A DNA stretch of 64,000 nt from Actinomyces israelii DSM 43320 (GCF_000711965.1 NZ_JONS01000002.1:124001-188000); one strand, 5' to 3'. Shown: positions 17,433 through 26,754, counted from the stretch's first letter. The notes: generated from the sequence alone by a model not told the origin. Numbers and translations: made by a program.

Positions 17433-18437
17433 CTACGCCGCCGGGCCGGCCACCAGCTCGCGGGCGACGGCGATGATGCCGTCGGCGGAGATGCCCCAGT
17501 GGTCCATGAGCCAGGCCTCGGAGCCGGTGGGGGCCCACTCGTCGGGGACCCCGATCCTCCTGACCGGCACTGGGCACCGCTCCGTCACCAGCTCGGCGAC
17601 GGCGCCACCGAGGCCGCCCTTGACGGTGCCCTCCTCGACGGTGATGATGCGGCCGGTCTCGCGCGCGGCCGCGAGGACGGCGCCCTCGTCGAGCGGCTTG
17701 ACCACGGGGACCGACAGGAGCCTGGCGCGCACGCCCTCGGCGGCGAGCCGGTCGGCGGCATCGACGGCCCGGTGCACCGTGACCCCGTTGGCGATAATCG
17801 TCAGGTCCGCGCCCTCGCTGCCCGCGCCACCTTCGCCGCCCCCGCGCAGGACGGTGGCCCGGGGCGTGAAGACGTAGTCCTCGCCGTGGAGGGCCGGGAC
17901 CTTCATGCGCGAGACGCGGATGTAGGCGGGGCCGTCGAGCTCGGAGTACGCCCAGCGGACGGCGCCGGCGGTCTCGGCCGGGTCAGCGGGGACGATGACG
18001 GTCATGCCGGGGATGGAGCGCATGATCGACACGTCCTCCGCGCTGTGGTGGGTGGAGCCGAGCGGGCCGTACGCCAGGCCCGGGGACTGGGCGCACAGCA
18101 GCATGTGACGGTGGGAGTAGGCGGCGTCGATCTTGATCTGCTCGGTGGCGCGGGCGGACAGGAAGGAGCCGGCGCAGGAGACGACGGGGATCTTGCCGCC
18201 GTTCTCCAGGCCCGCGGCCACGCCGACCTGGTTCTGCTCGGCGATGCCGACGTTGATGAGGCGACTCGGGAGCTCCTCGTGGAAACCGCCCAGGTTGGAC
18301 GAGCCGATGGAGTCGTTGGTGACGATGACGAGGCGCTCGTCGGCCCGGGCGATATCGGTCAGGGTGGCCGCGTAGGCCCTGCGGCAGTCGTGCAGGGGGG
18401 CTTCCGGGACGGTGCGGGTGGGGGTGCGCGTGCTCAC
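17433..18437 (-). CDS. Transketolase-like protein, C-terminal subunit
   Basis: This 334-residue protein is the pyrimidine-binding and C-terminal half of a split thiamine diphosphate transketolase. It contains INVGIAEQNQVGVAAG, with the cofactor-activating glutamate, and LCAQSPGLAYGPLGSTHHS. The start is GTG overlapping the TGA of the N-terminal subunit gene by four bases, preceded by GGAGG; no in-frame ATG fits. Split transketolases occur in sugar-specific operons. With the FGGY kinase and TIM-barrel isomerase upstream, the closest known layout is the D-apiose pathway, where such a pair acts on apulose 4-phosphate. That assignment is inference. Confidence 0.85.
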   Translation of the reverse strand: MSTRTPTRTVPEAPLHDCRRAYAATLTDIARADERLVIVTNDSIGSSNLGGFHEELPSRLINVGIAEQNQVGVAAGLENGGKIPVVSCAGSFLSARATEQIKIDAAYSHRHMLLCAQSPGLAYGPLGSTHHSAEDVSIMRSIPGMTVIVPADPAETAGAVRWAYSELDGPAYIRVSRMKVPALHGEDYVFTPRATVLRGGGEGGAGSEGADLTIIANGVTVHRAVDAADRLAAEGVRARLLSVPVVKPLDEGAVLAAARETGRIITVEEGTVKGGLGGAVAELVTERCPVPVRRIGVPDEWAPTGSEAWLMDHWGISADGIIAVARELVAGPAA

Positions 18438-19312
18438 TTGAGTGCCTCCAGCTCTGACAGGGCGCGGGTAGCCTCCTCCTCGGTGGGCAGCCGGTGGTGC
18501 CACGGGACCGAGTCGGACATGAAGGAGATCGGGTGGCCCTTGTGGGAGTGGGCGATAATGAACGTCGGTCTCCCGGAGGCGGCCGGGACGCGCGCGAAGA
18601 CGTCCAGGAGCGCCCCGTGGTCGTGGGCGTCGACGTGGGCGACCTCCCACCCGAAGGCGCGGGCCTTGTCGTCCAGGGGGGCGAGGTCATTGGTGTCCTC
18701 GGTGGTGGCGCCCTGCTGGAGGTGGTTACGGTCGGCGACCGCGCACAGGTTGTCCAGCCTGAACTGGGCGGCGAGCATGAGGGCCTCCCAGTTGGAGCCC
18801 TCCTGGAGCTCGCCGTCGCCGGTCAGGACGAAGACGCGCCTGGGAGAGCCGTCGATCCTGGCCGCCAGGGCGTCGCCGACGGCGATGGGCAGGCCGTGCC
18901 CCAGCGGCCCGGTGCTGGCCTCGACGCCGCGCACCTTGGTGCGGGCGGGGTGGCCGTTGAGGCGGGAGCCGGGCTGGACGAAGGTGCCGAGCTCGGCCGC
19001 GTCCAGCAGCCCGGCCGCGGCGAAGGTGGTGTACAGGGCGTTGGCGGCGTGCCCCTTGGACAGGATGACGCGGTCGCGGTCCGGGTCGTCGAGGTTGTCC
19101 GCGGTGATGTTGGCCTCGTGCAGATAGAGCGTGGCCAGCACGTCGATGATCGAGAGCTCGCCGCCGATGTGCCCCATGCCGGCGTTGACGACATTGGACA
19201 GGTCCTTGCGGCGGATGAGGCGGGCCCCCTCCTTGAGGTGAGCGATCACCTCCTGCCTGCCGGCCCCAGGCGGCGTGCGCCCGATGACGGGAAGGTCCAC
19301 GTGGAAGCTCAT
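18434..19312 (-). CDS. Transketolase-like protein, N-terminal subunit
   Basis: This 292-residue protein is the pyrophosphate-binding half of the split transketolase. It shows NAGMGHIGGELSIIDVL near residue 45, the ILSKGHAANALY motif, GPLGHGLPIAVGDALA and the thiamine diphosphate motif GDGELQEGSNWEAL. It overlaps its partner by four bases, so the two are made in equal amounts. It follows the TIM-barrel isomerase gene by 25 bases. See the partner entry for the pathway proposal. Confidence 0.88.
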   Translation of the reverse strand: MSFHVDLPVIGRTPPGAGRQEVIAHLKEGARLIRRKDLSNVVNAGMGHIGGELSIIDVLATLYLHEANITADNLDDPDRDRVILSKGHAANALYTTFAAAGLLDAAELGTFVQPGSRLNGHPARTKVRGVEASTGPLGHGLPIAVGDALAARIDGSPRRVFVLTGDGELQEGSNWEALMLAAQFRLDNLCAVADRNHLQQGATTEDTNDLAPLDDKARAFGWEVAHVDAHDHGALLDVFARVPAASGRPTFIIAHSHKGHPISFMSDSVPWHHRLPTEEEATRALSELEALK

Positions 19313-19337
19313 GATGTGTCTCCGTATCTTGTGGGTC

Positions 19338-20321
19338 TCAGGCCATGCAGCCGAGCAGGGCGTCCTGGACCAGGCGCTGGGCGGCCAGCGGGTCCTGGCG
19401 CCTCTGCGCCTCGGCGAGGGCCTCCTCGTCGAGGCGGTCCAGGGCCCGGTGCAGGGCCTTGAGGAAGCGGATGGAGGTCCTGGCGTTGTCGACGACGTCC
19501 TCGCGGAAGGGGAACTGGTCGAGCTGCCACACGCCCTCCCAGCCGTTGACGCGCAGGGTGTGGAAGAACTCGAGGGCCTCGGTCATGTGGACGGTGCCCA
19601 CGACCATGTCGTCGTCCCAGCCGCGGTAGTTGTCGTTGACGTCCATGCCCCACAGCAGGCCGTGGTCGATGAGGAGCTGGGCGGCCTCGGCCGGGGACTC
19701 CCCGCCGAACAGGGCGTGGCCGAAGTCGAGCAGGACGCCGACGTTGTCCACGCCCATGGCCTGGATGCCGAGCACGGTCTTGGCCGCGGAGGACCAGAAC
19801 ATGTGGGTGCGGGGCTCGCGCGGCTTGTACTCGATGACGAGCTTCAGGTCCGGGTTGGCCCTGGCCAGGTCCCGCATGCCCTCGACGGCGAGGCGGCTGA
19901 GCTCCTTGTAGTCGACCTGGAAGGGGTAGTCGAAGCCGTCCTGGCCGGGCCAGATCTTGACGTAGCGGGCGCCGAGCTCGCGCACGGCGTCGGCGGCGCC
20001 CTGCATGATGGCGCGGGCCGACTCGCGCTTGGCGGGGTCGGGGTTGGTGAAGGCGCCCATCTGGTGCTCGCGCAGGTAGATGTCCGGGGTGACGCCGATG
20101 GCCTTCAGCCCGGTGCGCTCCAGGGCGGCCTTGACGTCGGCGGTGGTCAGCCCGCCGGTGAAGGGGTAGTTGAGGTCGACGTAGCTGATGTCGCCGACCT
20201 CGGCGGCCAGCTCGATCTGCTCGATGGTGGAGCGGGGGTCGCCGTAGCCGTCGACCGCGTAGCGGTCCACGTAGGTGGCGAAGTTCCACAGGCCGGCTCC
20301 GAAGACGGGTTCATCGGACAT
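19338..20321 (-). CDS. TIM-barrel sugar isomerase (xylose isomerase-like), possible D-apiose isomerase
   Basis: This 327-residue protein belongs to the sugar phosphate isomerase/epimerase TIM-barrel superfamily. It has [19 protein letters not shown] with a metal-binding glutamate, [19 protein letters not shown] with aspartate and histidine ligands, and [14 protein letters not shown]. It sits between an FGGY kinase gene and split transketolase genes. That combination is known from the D-apiose route: isomerase to apulose, kinase to apulose 4-phosphate, then transketolase. L-rhamnose or xylose isomerase-like roles are possible alternatives. Family confidence is high, substrate confidence low. 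Confidence 0.8.
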   Translation of the reverse strand: MSDEPVFGAGLWNFATYVDRYAVDGYGDPRSTIEQIELAAEVGDISYVDLNYPFTGGLTTADVKAALERTGLKAIGVTPDIYLREHQMGAFTNPDPAKRESARAIMQGAADAVRELGARYVKIWPGQDGFDYPFQVDYKELSRLAVEGMRDLARANPDLKLVIEYKPREPRTHMFWSSAAKTVLGIQAMGVDNVGVLLDFGHALFGGESPAEAAQLLIDHGLLWGMDVNDNYRGWDDDMVVGTVHMTEALEFFHTLRVNGWEGVWQLDQFPFREDVVDNARTSIRFLKALHRALDRLDEEALAEAQRRQDPLAAQRLVQDALLGCMA

Positions 20322-20388
20322 AGTGAGTCATCTCCATGTGCATATTGGTGGTGAGGGTGTGCGGGAGTGGACGGGTGGCTGGGGCCGT

Positions 20389-21846
20389 TTACCGGGGCGG
20401 GACGAGACGGGACCGGGCCAGGGCCCGGCCCCACCGGGAGCGCGCCGCCGCGCGCGCGGGCTCGTCGAGCGCGGGCCGGTAGCGTCGTCCGGCCCCGCCC
20501 TCCGGCGCGGGCAGGTCCCAGCCGAGACGGGTGAAGCCCATCAGGGCGGCCCCCAGGGCCGAGACCTCCGCGTTCGCCGACACGACGACGTCGCGGCCCA
20601 GCAGGTCCGCCTGGGTCTGCATGAGCAGGCGGGAGGCGGTGGCGCCGCCGTCGGCGTGCAGGACGGTCAGGTCGCCGGCCCCGAGGGCCTCGACGACGTC
20701 GGCGATCTGGTGGGCGACGGACTCCAGGGCCGCGCGGGCGAGGTGGCCCCGCTCGGTGGCTGCGGTCAGGCCCGCGACCAGGCCGACGGCCCGGCGGTCC
20801 CACCAGGGGGCGCCCAGGCCCGTGAAGGCCGGTACGAGGCTGGTGCCGGCGGAGTCGGGGACGGCGGCCGCCAGCTCGTCGAGCGCGCGCCCGGGGGTGA
20901 CGCCCAGGAGCCGGGCGGTCCAGTCCATGGCGGTGCCGGAGGCGACGATATTGCCCTCGTGGCCGTACATGGGCCTATCGGTCAGCCACGCCAGCGTGGT
21001 GGACACGCCCGGGCGCACGGACCGGTCGGCCCCGGAGGGCACCATGACCGACGAGCCGGTCCCGTAGGTCGCCTTGCCCTCCGAGGCGGTGCGGCAGCCG
21101 TGCCCGAACAGCGCGGCGTGGGAGTCGCCCAGCACCCCGACGATCGGCACGCCGTCGGGCAGGGCGTCCAGGCCCGCAGTGGCGCCGAAGTCGGCGTTGG
21201 AGGCCACGATCCGCGGCAGGCGCGCGGCCGGGACGCCGAAGAGCGCGCACATCTCCTCCGACCACTGGAGCGTGGCGAGGTCCATCAGAAGGGTGCGCGA
21301 GGCGTTGCCCGCCTCGATGACGTAGGAGTCCTGGCCGCTCAGGCGGGCCACGAGCCAGGCGTCAATGGTGCCGATGCGCGCGTGCCGGGCGTCGTCGGGC
21401 ATCGCGGCGCCGACCCGGTCGAGCAGGTAGCGCATCTTGGGGGCGGAGAACATGGGGTCCAGGCTCAGGCCCGTTGCGGCGGCGACGGAGAGCTCGCGCT
21501 CGGGCGAGCGCAGCCAGTCGCAGAACTCGGCCGTGCGCGAGTCCTGCCAGCCAAGCACGGGGCCGAGGGCCCGCCCGCTGCGGGCGTCCCAGCACACGAC
21601 GGACTCGCGCTGGTTGGAGATGGTGATGCCCTCCGGCGCTCCCCCGACCCCGTCCAAGCAGGCCGCTATGGCCGCGCTCTGGGCGCGCCAGATGGCCTCG
21701 GCGTCCTGCTCGACCCAGCCGGGCTGCGGGTAGGACACGGGCACGGGGGCGCTTCCGGCGGCGAGGACCGTGCCGTCGTCGGCGACGGCGAGGGCCTTGG
21801 CATTGGTGGTGCCCTCGTCGAGGGCGAGCACGTAGGGCGTGGTCAT
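20389..21846 (-). CDS. FGGY-family carbohydrate kinase
   Basis: This 485-residue kinase phosphorylates a keto-sugar or polyol with ATP. The N-terminal phosphate motif is LALDEGTTNAKALAVADDG; later signatures are WQDSRTAEFC and YGTGSSVMVPSGADRSVRPG, with LHADGGATASRLLMQTQADLL in the C-terminal lobe split here as LHADGGATASRL then LMQTQADLL. The ATG overlaps the stop of a small upstream frame as ATGA. It is the first full enzyme of an operon running through the TIM-barrel isomerase to the split transketolase. Xylulose or glycerol kinase annotation would be the default, but the dedicated xylB elsewhere in the window and the context favour a different pentulose such as apulose. Confidence 0.85.
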   Translation of the reverse strand: MTTPYVLALDEGTTNAKALAVADDGTVLAAGSAPVPVSYPQPGWVEQDAEAIWRAQSAAIAACLDGVGGAPEGITISNQRESVVCWDARSGRALGPVLGWQDSRTAEFCDWLRSPERELSVAAATGLSLDPMFSAPKMRYLLDRVGAAMPDDARHARIGTIDAWLVARLSGQDSYVIEAGNASRTLLMDLATLQWSEEMCALFGVPAARLPRIVASNADFGATAGLDALPDGVPIVGVLGDSHAALFGHGCRTASEGKATYGTGSSVMVPSGADRSVRPGVSTTLAWLTDRPMYGHEGNIVASGTAMDWTARLLGVTPGRALDELAAAVPDSAGTSLVPAFTGLGAPWWDRRAVGLVAGLTAATERGHLARAALESVAHQIADVVEALGAGDLTVLHADGGATASRLLMQTQADLLGRDVVVSANAEVSALGAALMGFTRLGWDLPAPEGGAGRRYRPALDEPARAAARSRWGRALARSRLVPPR

Positions 21847-21980
21847 GACGCGGCCTCGGCATTCTCGGGCGACATGGCGGTCTCGCCGAAGAAGCGCGCA
21901 GCGGCGACGGCGATCGCCGAGACTTCCACGGCCGTGATGCCGCCCTGAGGGCGCACACGGCGCGCTGCGCGTGTTCCCAC
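21843..21980 (-). CDS. Small coupled ORF upstream of FGGY kinase
   Basis: A 45-codon frame starts at GTG with AGGGAGG eight bases upstream and ends in an ATGA overlap with the kinase start. The predicted peptide begins MGTRAARRVRPQGG and contains a helical, alanine-rich stretch ITAVEVSAIAVAAARFFG. I do not recognise a family. It could be a leader peptide that couples translation to the kinase, or a real small protein. Absence of the frame in relatives would argue against a protein role. Confidence 0.4.
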   Translation of the reverse strand: MGTRAARRVRPQGGITAVEVSAIAVAAARFFGETAMSPENAEAAS

Positions 21981-22040
21981 TACGAGCGCCTCCCTGCTCT
22001 GAGTCGGTGCAGGCGCGACGGCTCGCGCCTGTTTGCATAT

Positions 22041-22069
22041 TAATTCATTATTGAATGGATTGTTGACAA
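22041..22069 (-). promoter_or_regulatory. FGGY kinase operon promoter with ATTCA-N4-TGAAT operator
   Basis: On the minus strand TTGTCA (22069-22064) and GAATTA (22046-22041) are 17 bases apart. Between them lies the perfect inverted repeat ATTCA-TTAT-TGAAT at 22043-22056. The promoter of the ABC binding-protein gene has the same architecture: a GAATTA -10, 17-base spacing and the operator in the same place. Confidence 0.65.
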
Positions 22070-22165
22070 TCATGCTCCCACGCGCTCCTCATGTCAAGAG
22101 CCTCGCCGATCCGGACCCGGCGGAGCTCGTAATCACGCCGTGCACCGAGCCCCCCCTCCGGCCCC

Positions 22166-23059
22166 TCAGCCCTTGACGGCTCCGGTGAAGGCGCCGGAGA
22201 CGAAGTAGCGCTGGAACAGCAGGTAGACGAGGAGGACCGGAACCGCCGTCATGACGATGAATGCGTTGAGCGGGCCGTAGTCGGTGCCGTGCTGGGCGGA
22301 GAAGCTCTGGACGGCGAGCGGGACGGTGGCCATCGTGCTCGACTGGAGGATGGTCGAGGCCATGGCGTACTCGTTCCAGGTGGCGACGAAGTCGAGGACG
22401 AAAAGAGCCGCCAGGGTCGGTTTGACCAGCGGGCAGCAGATCTGCCAGAAGATCCGGAAGGTGGAGGCGCCGTCGAGGCGGGCGGACTCCTCGATCTCGT
22501 CCGGGACGGCCCGGAAGGAGCCGTACATCATGAAGATCTGGTAGGGCACGCCGAAGGCGAGGTAGGGCAGGATGAGGCCCGCATAGGTGTCCAGCATGTC
22601 CGCCCTGAGAAGCAGCTGGAACATGGGTCCCAGGGCGATCTGGATCGGGACCATGGAGCCGACGGCGAAGAGGGCGACGACCCACTTGGCCCTCGGCATA
22701 CGGATGCGGGCCAGGGCGTAGGCCGCGAGCGCGGCGAGGAAGAGCCCGAGGGGCACCTTGATGACGGCGACGAGGAGGCTGTTGGAGCCCGTGATCCACA
22801 GGTCGCCGGTCCTGGCGGCGTCGATGTAGTTCTGCCACAGCCACTCTTCGGGCAGGCCGAGCGTCGAGCCGCCGGCCAGGTCCGCCTTGCTCTTGAAGGA
22901 GGTCAGGGCCATCACCGCGAAAGGCACGAGCCAGAGCAGGGCCATGACGGCCAGGGCGGCCCACAGGCCGACGGCGGCCCAGTCGCGCCGAGGGCGGGGC
23001 CCCGGGCGTGAGGCGGCGCCCGCGCCCGGAGGCGCGGCGTCGGCGGGTATGGCGGGCAT
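22166..23059 (-). CDS. Sugar ABC transporter permease, MalG type
   Basis: This 297-residue inner-membrane subunit has six predicted spans and the docking loop EIEESARLDGASTFRIFW. It starts one base after the MalF-type gene ends, so the pair is tightly coupled. The cognate binding protein upstream carries a frameshift, so the whole importer may be inactive in this strain. The neighbouring putative apiose genes, which share its operator, are the best hint at cargo. Confidence 0.9.
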   Translation of the reverse strand: MPAIPADAAPPGAGAASRPGPRPRRDWAAVGLWAALAVMALLWLVPFAVMALTSFKSKADLAGGSTLGLPEEWLWQNYIDAARTGDLWITGSNSLLVAVIKVPLGLFLAALAAYALARIRMPRAKWVVALFAVGSMVPIQIALGPMFQLLLRADMLDTYAGLILPYLAFGVPYQIFMMYGSFRAVPDEIEESARLDGASTFRIFWQICCPLVKPTLAALFVLDFVATWNEYAMASTILQSSTMATVPLAVQSFSAQHGTDYGPLNAFIVMTAVPVLLVYLLFQRYFVSGAFTGAVKG

Positions 23060-23060
23060 G

Positions 23061-23981
23061 TCAGTCGTCTCCCTTCATGGACCAGGCCAGGTAGGGGACG
23101 ACCAGGCACAGCGACAGGACGAGCAGGACGGTGGCGACGGCGCCGCCGGCTCCGAAGTTGTGGTTGGAGAAGGACTGCTGATAGGACCACAGGGCGAGCA
23201 CCTGGCTCGACTGGGCGGGCCCTCCCCCGGTCATGCCGACGACGAGGTCGTAGACCTTGAGCGAGTTGATAATGGTGAGGATGACGACGACGATCGTCGT
23301 CGGGCGCAGCGCGGGCCAGGTGACATGGCGGAAGACCTGCCATCGCCCCGCGCCGTCGACCCTGGCGGCATCGACGAGCTCGGCGGGGACCGCCTGGAGG
23401 CCGGCGAGGAAGAGCACCATGTTGAAGCCGACGCCCTGCCAGACTGAGGCGATGAAGATGGAGTAGAGGGCCGTCTTCGGGTCGCCCAGCCACTCGTGGC
23501 CCAGGGCGTGGAGGCCGACGGCGTCGAGCCCCTGGTTGACGACCCCGAGGGTCGGGTTGTAGATCCACCGCCAGACCGCCGCCACGGTGATGGAGGCGAA
23601 GACGCTGGGGATGTAGAAGACCGAGCGGAAGACGTTGCGCCCCCAGATGCGCCGGTTGAGCGCGAGCGCCATGAGGAGGGAGAGCACCATGGGGATGGCG
23701 ACGGAGAGGACCACCCAGATCATGGAGTTCCTCAGGGCCGTCCAGAAGACCGTGTCCCGGGTGAGCAGGTACCGGTAGTTCTTCAGGCCGGCGAACTTCT
23801 GGGCCTGGGAGGTGTACCCGGACCAGGAGAAGAGGGACAGGCGCACCGAGTCGATCATCGGGTACAGCAGGAAGACGCCGTACAGGACCAGCGCGGGGGC
23901 GAGGTAGGGAAGGGAGCGCAGCGCCCGGTGCCGCCCTCCGGCGCGCGCCCCGGCGGGCGCCGGAGATGCTGTTGCTGTCAT
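23061..23981 (-). CDS. Sugar ABC transporter permease, MalF type
   Basis: This 306-residue membrane subunit begins with a short basic tail and LPYLAPALVLYGVFLLYPM, the usual first span. Its docking loop reads LVDAARVDGAGRWQVFRHV. It lies about 60 bases after the binding-protein gene in the same operon. No ATPase gene is nearby. Confidence 0.9.
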   Translation of the reverse strand: MTATASPAPAGARAGGRHRALRSLPYLAPALVLYGVFLLYPMIDSVRLSLFSWSGYTSQAQKFAGLKNYRYLLTRDTVFWTALRNSMIWVVLSVAIPMVLSLLMALALNRRIWGRNVFRSVFYIPSVFASITVAAVWRWIYNPTLGVVNQGLDAVGLHALGHEWLGDPKTALYSIFIASVWQGVGFNMVLFLAGLQAVPAELVDAARVDGAGRWQVFRHVTWPALRPTTIVVVILTIINSLKVYDLVVGMTGGGPAQSSQVLALWSYQQSFSNHNFGAGGAVATVLLVLSLCLVVPYLAWSMKGDD

Positions 23982-24040
23982 GAGAAGACCTTTCGCTGAG
24001 CCGGCGGAACGGAGGACTCGCGCCGCCCCGCCGGTGCCGA

Positions 24041-25304
24041 TCAGGCGTTGGCGTCGATGAACTTCTGCATGGCGGGGCCGGCCTCGGAGGGCCGCATGTC
24101 GCCGATGAGGACGGCGTTCTGGATGCGCCAGTACTCGGTGGTCTCGTCAAGGTTGAGGGCCTGGTCGTAGTTGTTGTACATCCTCTCGGAGGACGTCAGG
24201 ATCGGCGGCCACAGGGCGTCGAGCGGGTTGGCGTCGGAGGCCTCGACGTCCTTGTTGACGCTCACGGCGGCCCAGGCCCCTCCGCCGCTCCGCATCTGGT
24301 CGGCAGAGGTGATGAAGTCGAGGAAGGAGGCGGCGAGATCGACCTTGTCGGTGTTGGCGTTGACGTAGAAGCCCTCGCCGAAGCCGTAGAGGCGGCCGGT
24401 GCCGGTGGGGAAGGGGAAGATGCCGACCCTGCTGACATCCATGCCGTTGTCCGCGCACTGGGCGTCATACCAGGTGCCCTCAAGGGCCATGGCGGCCTGG
24501 CCGTTCCAGAACAGGAGGTTCGAGTCGTCGTTGGACATGGACATGTAGCCGGTGTTGATGTAGCTGTCCGCCCACTTCTTCAGGTCGGTGAAGGCCGCGG
24601 TGACACCGGGCTCGGTGTCCCAGCCCTTCTTGTCGGTGACGAGCGCCCGGGCGACGTCGGCGCCGCACCTGGTCTCGATGAGCGAGTCGAGCAGGCGCAT
24701 GACGTGCCAGTTGACGGTGCCGCCGAACTCGATCGGGGTGATGCCGGCCGCCTTGAGCCTGTCGCACGCGGTGACAAGCTCGTCGTAGGTGCCGGGCACG
24801 GCGGTGATGCCGGCCTGCTCGAACAGGGTCTTGTTGTAGTATGAGGGCCTCGCCCTGCAGCGTCCAGGGCACGCCGTGGTAGCCGCCGTACTGGGTGATG
24901 CCGGCCAGCGAGGCGGGGGTGAAGCGGTCCTTCCACCCGTACCTGTCGTAGTACTCGGTCAGGTCCAGGCTCATCCCGGCCTCGACAAGGGAGCCGCCGA
25001 GGCCGGGGCCCTCCCAGTACCAGTAGATGTCGGGGCCGGCCTTGGTGCCCGACACCTGCCGCATGGACTCCTTGAGCTCATCGGTGGAGTGGGTCTGGTA
25101 GGTGACGGTGACCCCCTCGTTGGCGCCCTGGAAGGCCTCGACGAGACGGTCCATGTCCTTCTTCTGGGAGTCCTCCAGGGCGCCGACCCATACGGTGAGG
25201 GCGCTCTCGCCCCCTGACGAGGAGCCGCCCTGACGGCCGCAGGCGCCGAGGGCGCCGGCGGCGAGAAGGGCGGAGCCGAGGGCGTGACGGCGGTTAAGCA
25301 TCAT
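24041..25304 (-). pseudogene. Sugar-binding lipoprotein gene with a frameshift
   Basis: The two halves of a family 1 solute-binding lipoprotein lie in different frames. The N-terminal part has MMLNRRHALGSALLAAG and a lipobox ending GALGAC, and runs to PWTLQGEAL. The rest resumes as YYNKTLF and continues through PGTYDELVTACDRLKAAGI to the natural end. One extra base at about 24842 between CTC and TACTAC explains the break; removing it restores a normal protein of about 420 residues. It is either a recent mutation that disables the importer or a sequencing error, since the rest of the gene looks intact. GGAG precedes the double ATG. Confidence 0.85.
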
Positions 25305-25713
25305 GTCTTCTTCTCCGTTGTTGAGTCGATGCGGCTTCCTTGCCGCTTGGGACGGGAGGAACCGGTCGGCGGACGCCGGGACGGCGGATGCGGGTGCAGT
25401 CGTCGACGACAGAGGGGCGGGCGCGTGGAGCCGCGAGAGCAGCCTCGGCCCAGAGCGCGGCGTCAGGACGCCGGATCTTAAAGGTGCCCGCCATTGGACC
25501 TCCATGAAAGTGAATGGTAATTCCACCTTGAATGACTACATGTTAAGCGTAACGCCTGGTGAGTCGCGTTCCAAGCCCATCTGCCCGCGTCGGGACCATC
25601 TCGACGTCCGCCCTGCCGAGAACCGGGCATGATCCTGCATCGATCGCGCCATTGCCGGGCGCCCGCCGCATCCGGCTCCGGGACTGCGCCCGCTGCGAAG
25701 CGGCGATGAGGAC
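25305..25713. other. Intergenic region upstream of binding-protein gene
   Basis: No gene is visible here. The region carries the promoter and operator listed separately, plus a degenerate single unit of the dispersed repeat, ACCATCTCGACG, at 25595-25606. Confidence 0.6.
25518..25546 (-). promoter_or_regulatory. ABC binding-protein promoter with ATTCC-N4-TGAAT operator
   Basis: On the minus strand TTAACA (25546-25541) is followed after 17 bases by GAATTA (25523-25518). The near-palindrome ATTCC-ACCT-TGAAT at 25520-25533 overlaps the spacer and -10. It matches the kinase operon promoter in motif, spacing and placement, so one regulator probably governs both. Confidence 0.6.
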
Positions 25714-26754
25714 TCAGGCCCGGAGAGAGGGCGCTGCGCCGCCCACGGTGGACTCGCGCACCACGAGCTCGGGCCTCACCCGCGGGCGGAGGGCCTCCCG
25801 GCCCCCGGCGCGGGCGACGGCGGCCACGAGCCCGGCCTCGCCCACCGCCTCGAAGTCGACCCGCGCGGTCGTGAGCGCCGGGATGAGAAAGCGGGCGTCG
25901 GGCATGTCATCGAAGCCGGCGATGATGTAGTCCTCGGGCGCCCGCCGCCCGCGCCGGGCCATACCGGTCATGAATCCGAGGGCGATCTCGTCATTGCCGG
26001 CGAAGACGGCGGAGAAGCCCTCAAGCGGAGCCCGAAGGGCGCACTGCGCCCCGGATCGCGCGTCCCACTCCTCGGCCTCCAGGGCCGGCAGGGGCATCGC
26101 GCCGGCGGCCGCCAGGGCGTCGCGGTAGCCGCGCAGGCGCGCACGCGCCTGCTGCCTGTCCAGGGGGCCGGCGACGTGGAGGATCCGGCGGTGCCCCAGG
26201 GCTAGGAGGTGCTCGACGACCATCCGGGCGCCGTCGCAGGAGTAGCCCCCCACGGCGTCGGAGGCGTCGTCGTCGAGCTCGGCAATGGTGACGACGGCGG
26301 TGGCGGAGCCGACGTGCTCGGCAACGGCGGCCAGGCTCGGGTAGGGCGAGGCGAGGACGAGGGCGTCGACCCGCATGGACAGGAAGCCGTCGACCTCGCC
26401 GAGGACCTGCGCCATGAGCTCCTCCGAGTCGGCGGGGTCCTGCGCCATATGCGTTGTCATGACCGTCTGTCCGAGCTCGCGGGCGGCCCGGTAGAGCCCG
26501 GTCATAATGGATGTGTTCCCGTAGTTGAGCGGCCCGAGGAGTACGACGCCGATCATGTTGGTCTGCGTGGCGCGCAGCTGGACGGGCAGCCGGTTGCGCA
26601 CATAGCCGAGCTCGTTGACCGCGGCCTCGACGCGTTCGCGCGCCTCGTCCGAGACATAGCCGTCGTTGAAGTAGCGCGAGACGGTCTGGGCGGAGACGCC
26701 GGCCAGACGACCGACGTCGGTCATACTCGGGCGTCTGCCCGCACCGCGTGGCAT
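25714..26754 (-). CDS. LacI-family transcriptional regulator
   Basis: This 346-residue regulator has the HTH MTDVGRLAGVSAQTVSRYF and a sensor domain starting NMIGVVLLGPLNYGNTS. GGAG lies seven bases before the ATG. It is encoded upstream of, and on the same strand as, the frameshifted ABC transporter, and is a prime candidate for reading the ATTCn-N4-TGAAT operators, although those lack the central CG most LacI proteins prefer. The effector is probably a pentose or its derivative. Confidence 0.87.
   Translation of the reverse strand: MPRGAGRRPSMTDVGRLAGVSAQTVSRYFNDGYVSDEARERVEAAVNELGYVRNRLPVQLRATQTNMIGVVLLGPLNYGNTSIMTGLYRAARELGQTVMTTHMAQDPADSEELMAQVLGEVDGFLSMRVDALVLASPYPSLAAVAEHVGSATAVVTIAELDDDASDAVGGYSCDGARMVVEHLLALGHRRILHVAGPLDRQQARARLRGYRDALAAAGAMPLPALEAEEWDARSGAQCALRAPLEGFSAVFAGNDEIALGFMTGMARRGRRAPEDYIIAGFDDMPDARFLIPALTTARVDFEAVGEAGLVAAVARAGGREALRPRVRPELVVRESTVGGAAPSLRA

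Noticed and set aside
22280-22290. Frameshift in the second ABC permease pair
   Set aside because: On reading through, both permeases are continuous from start to stop with intact EAA loops; only the binding protein is broken.
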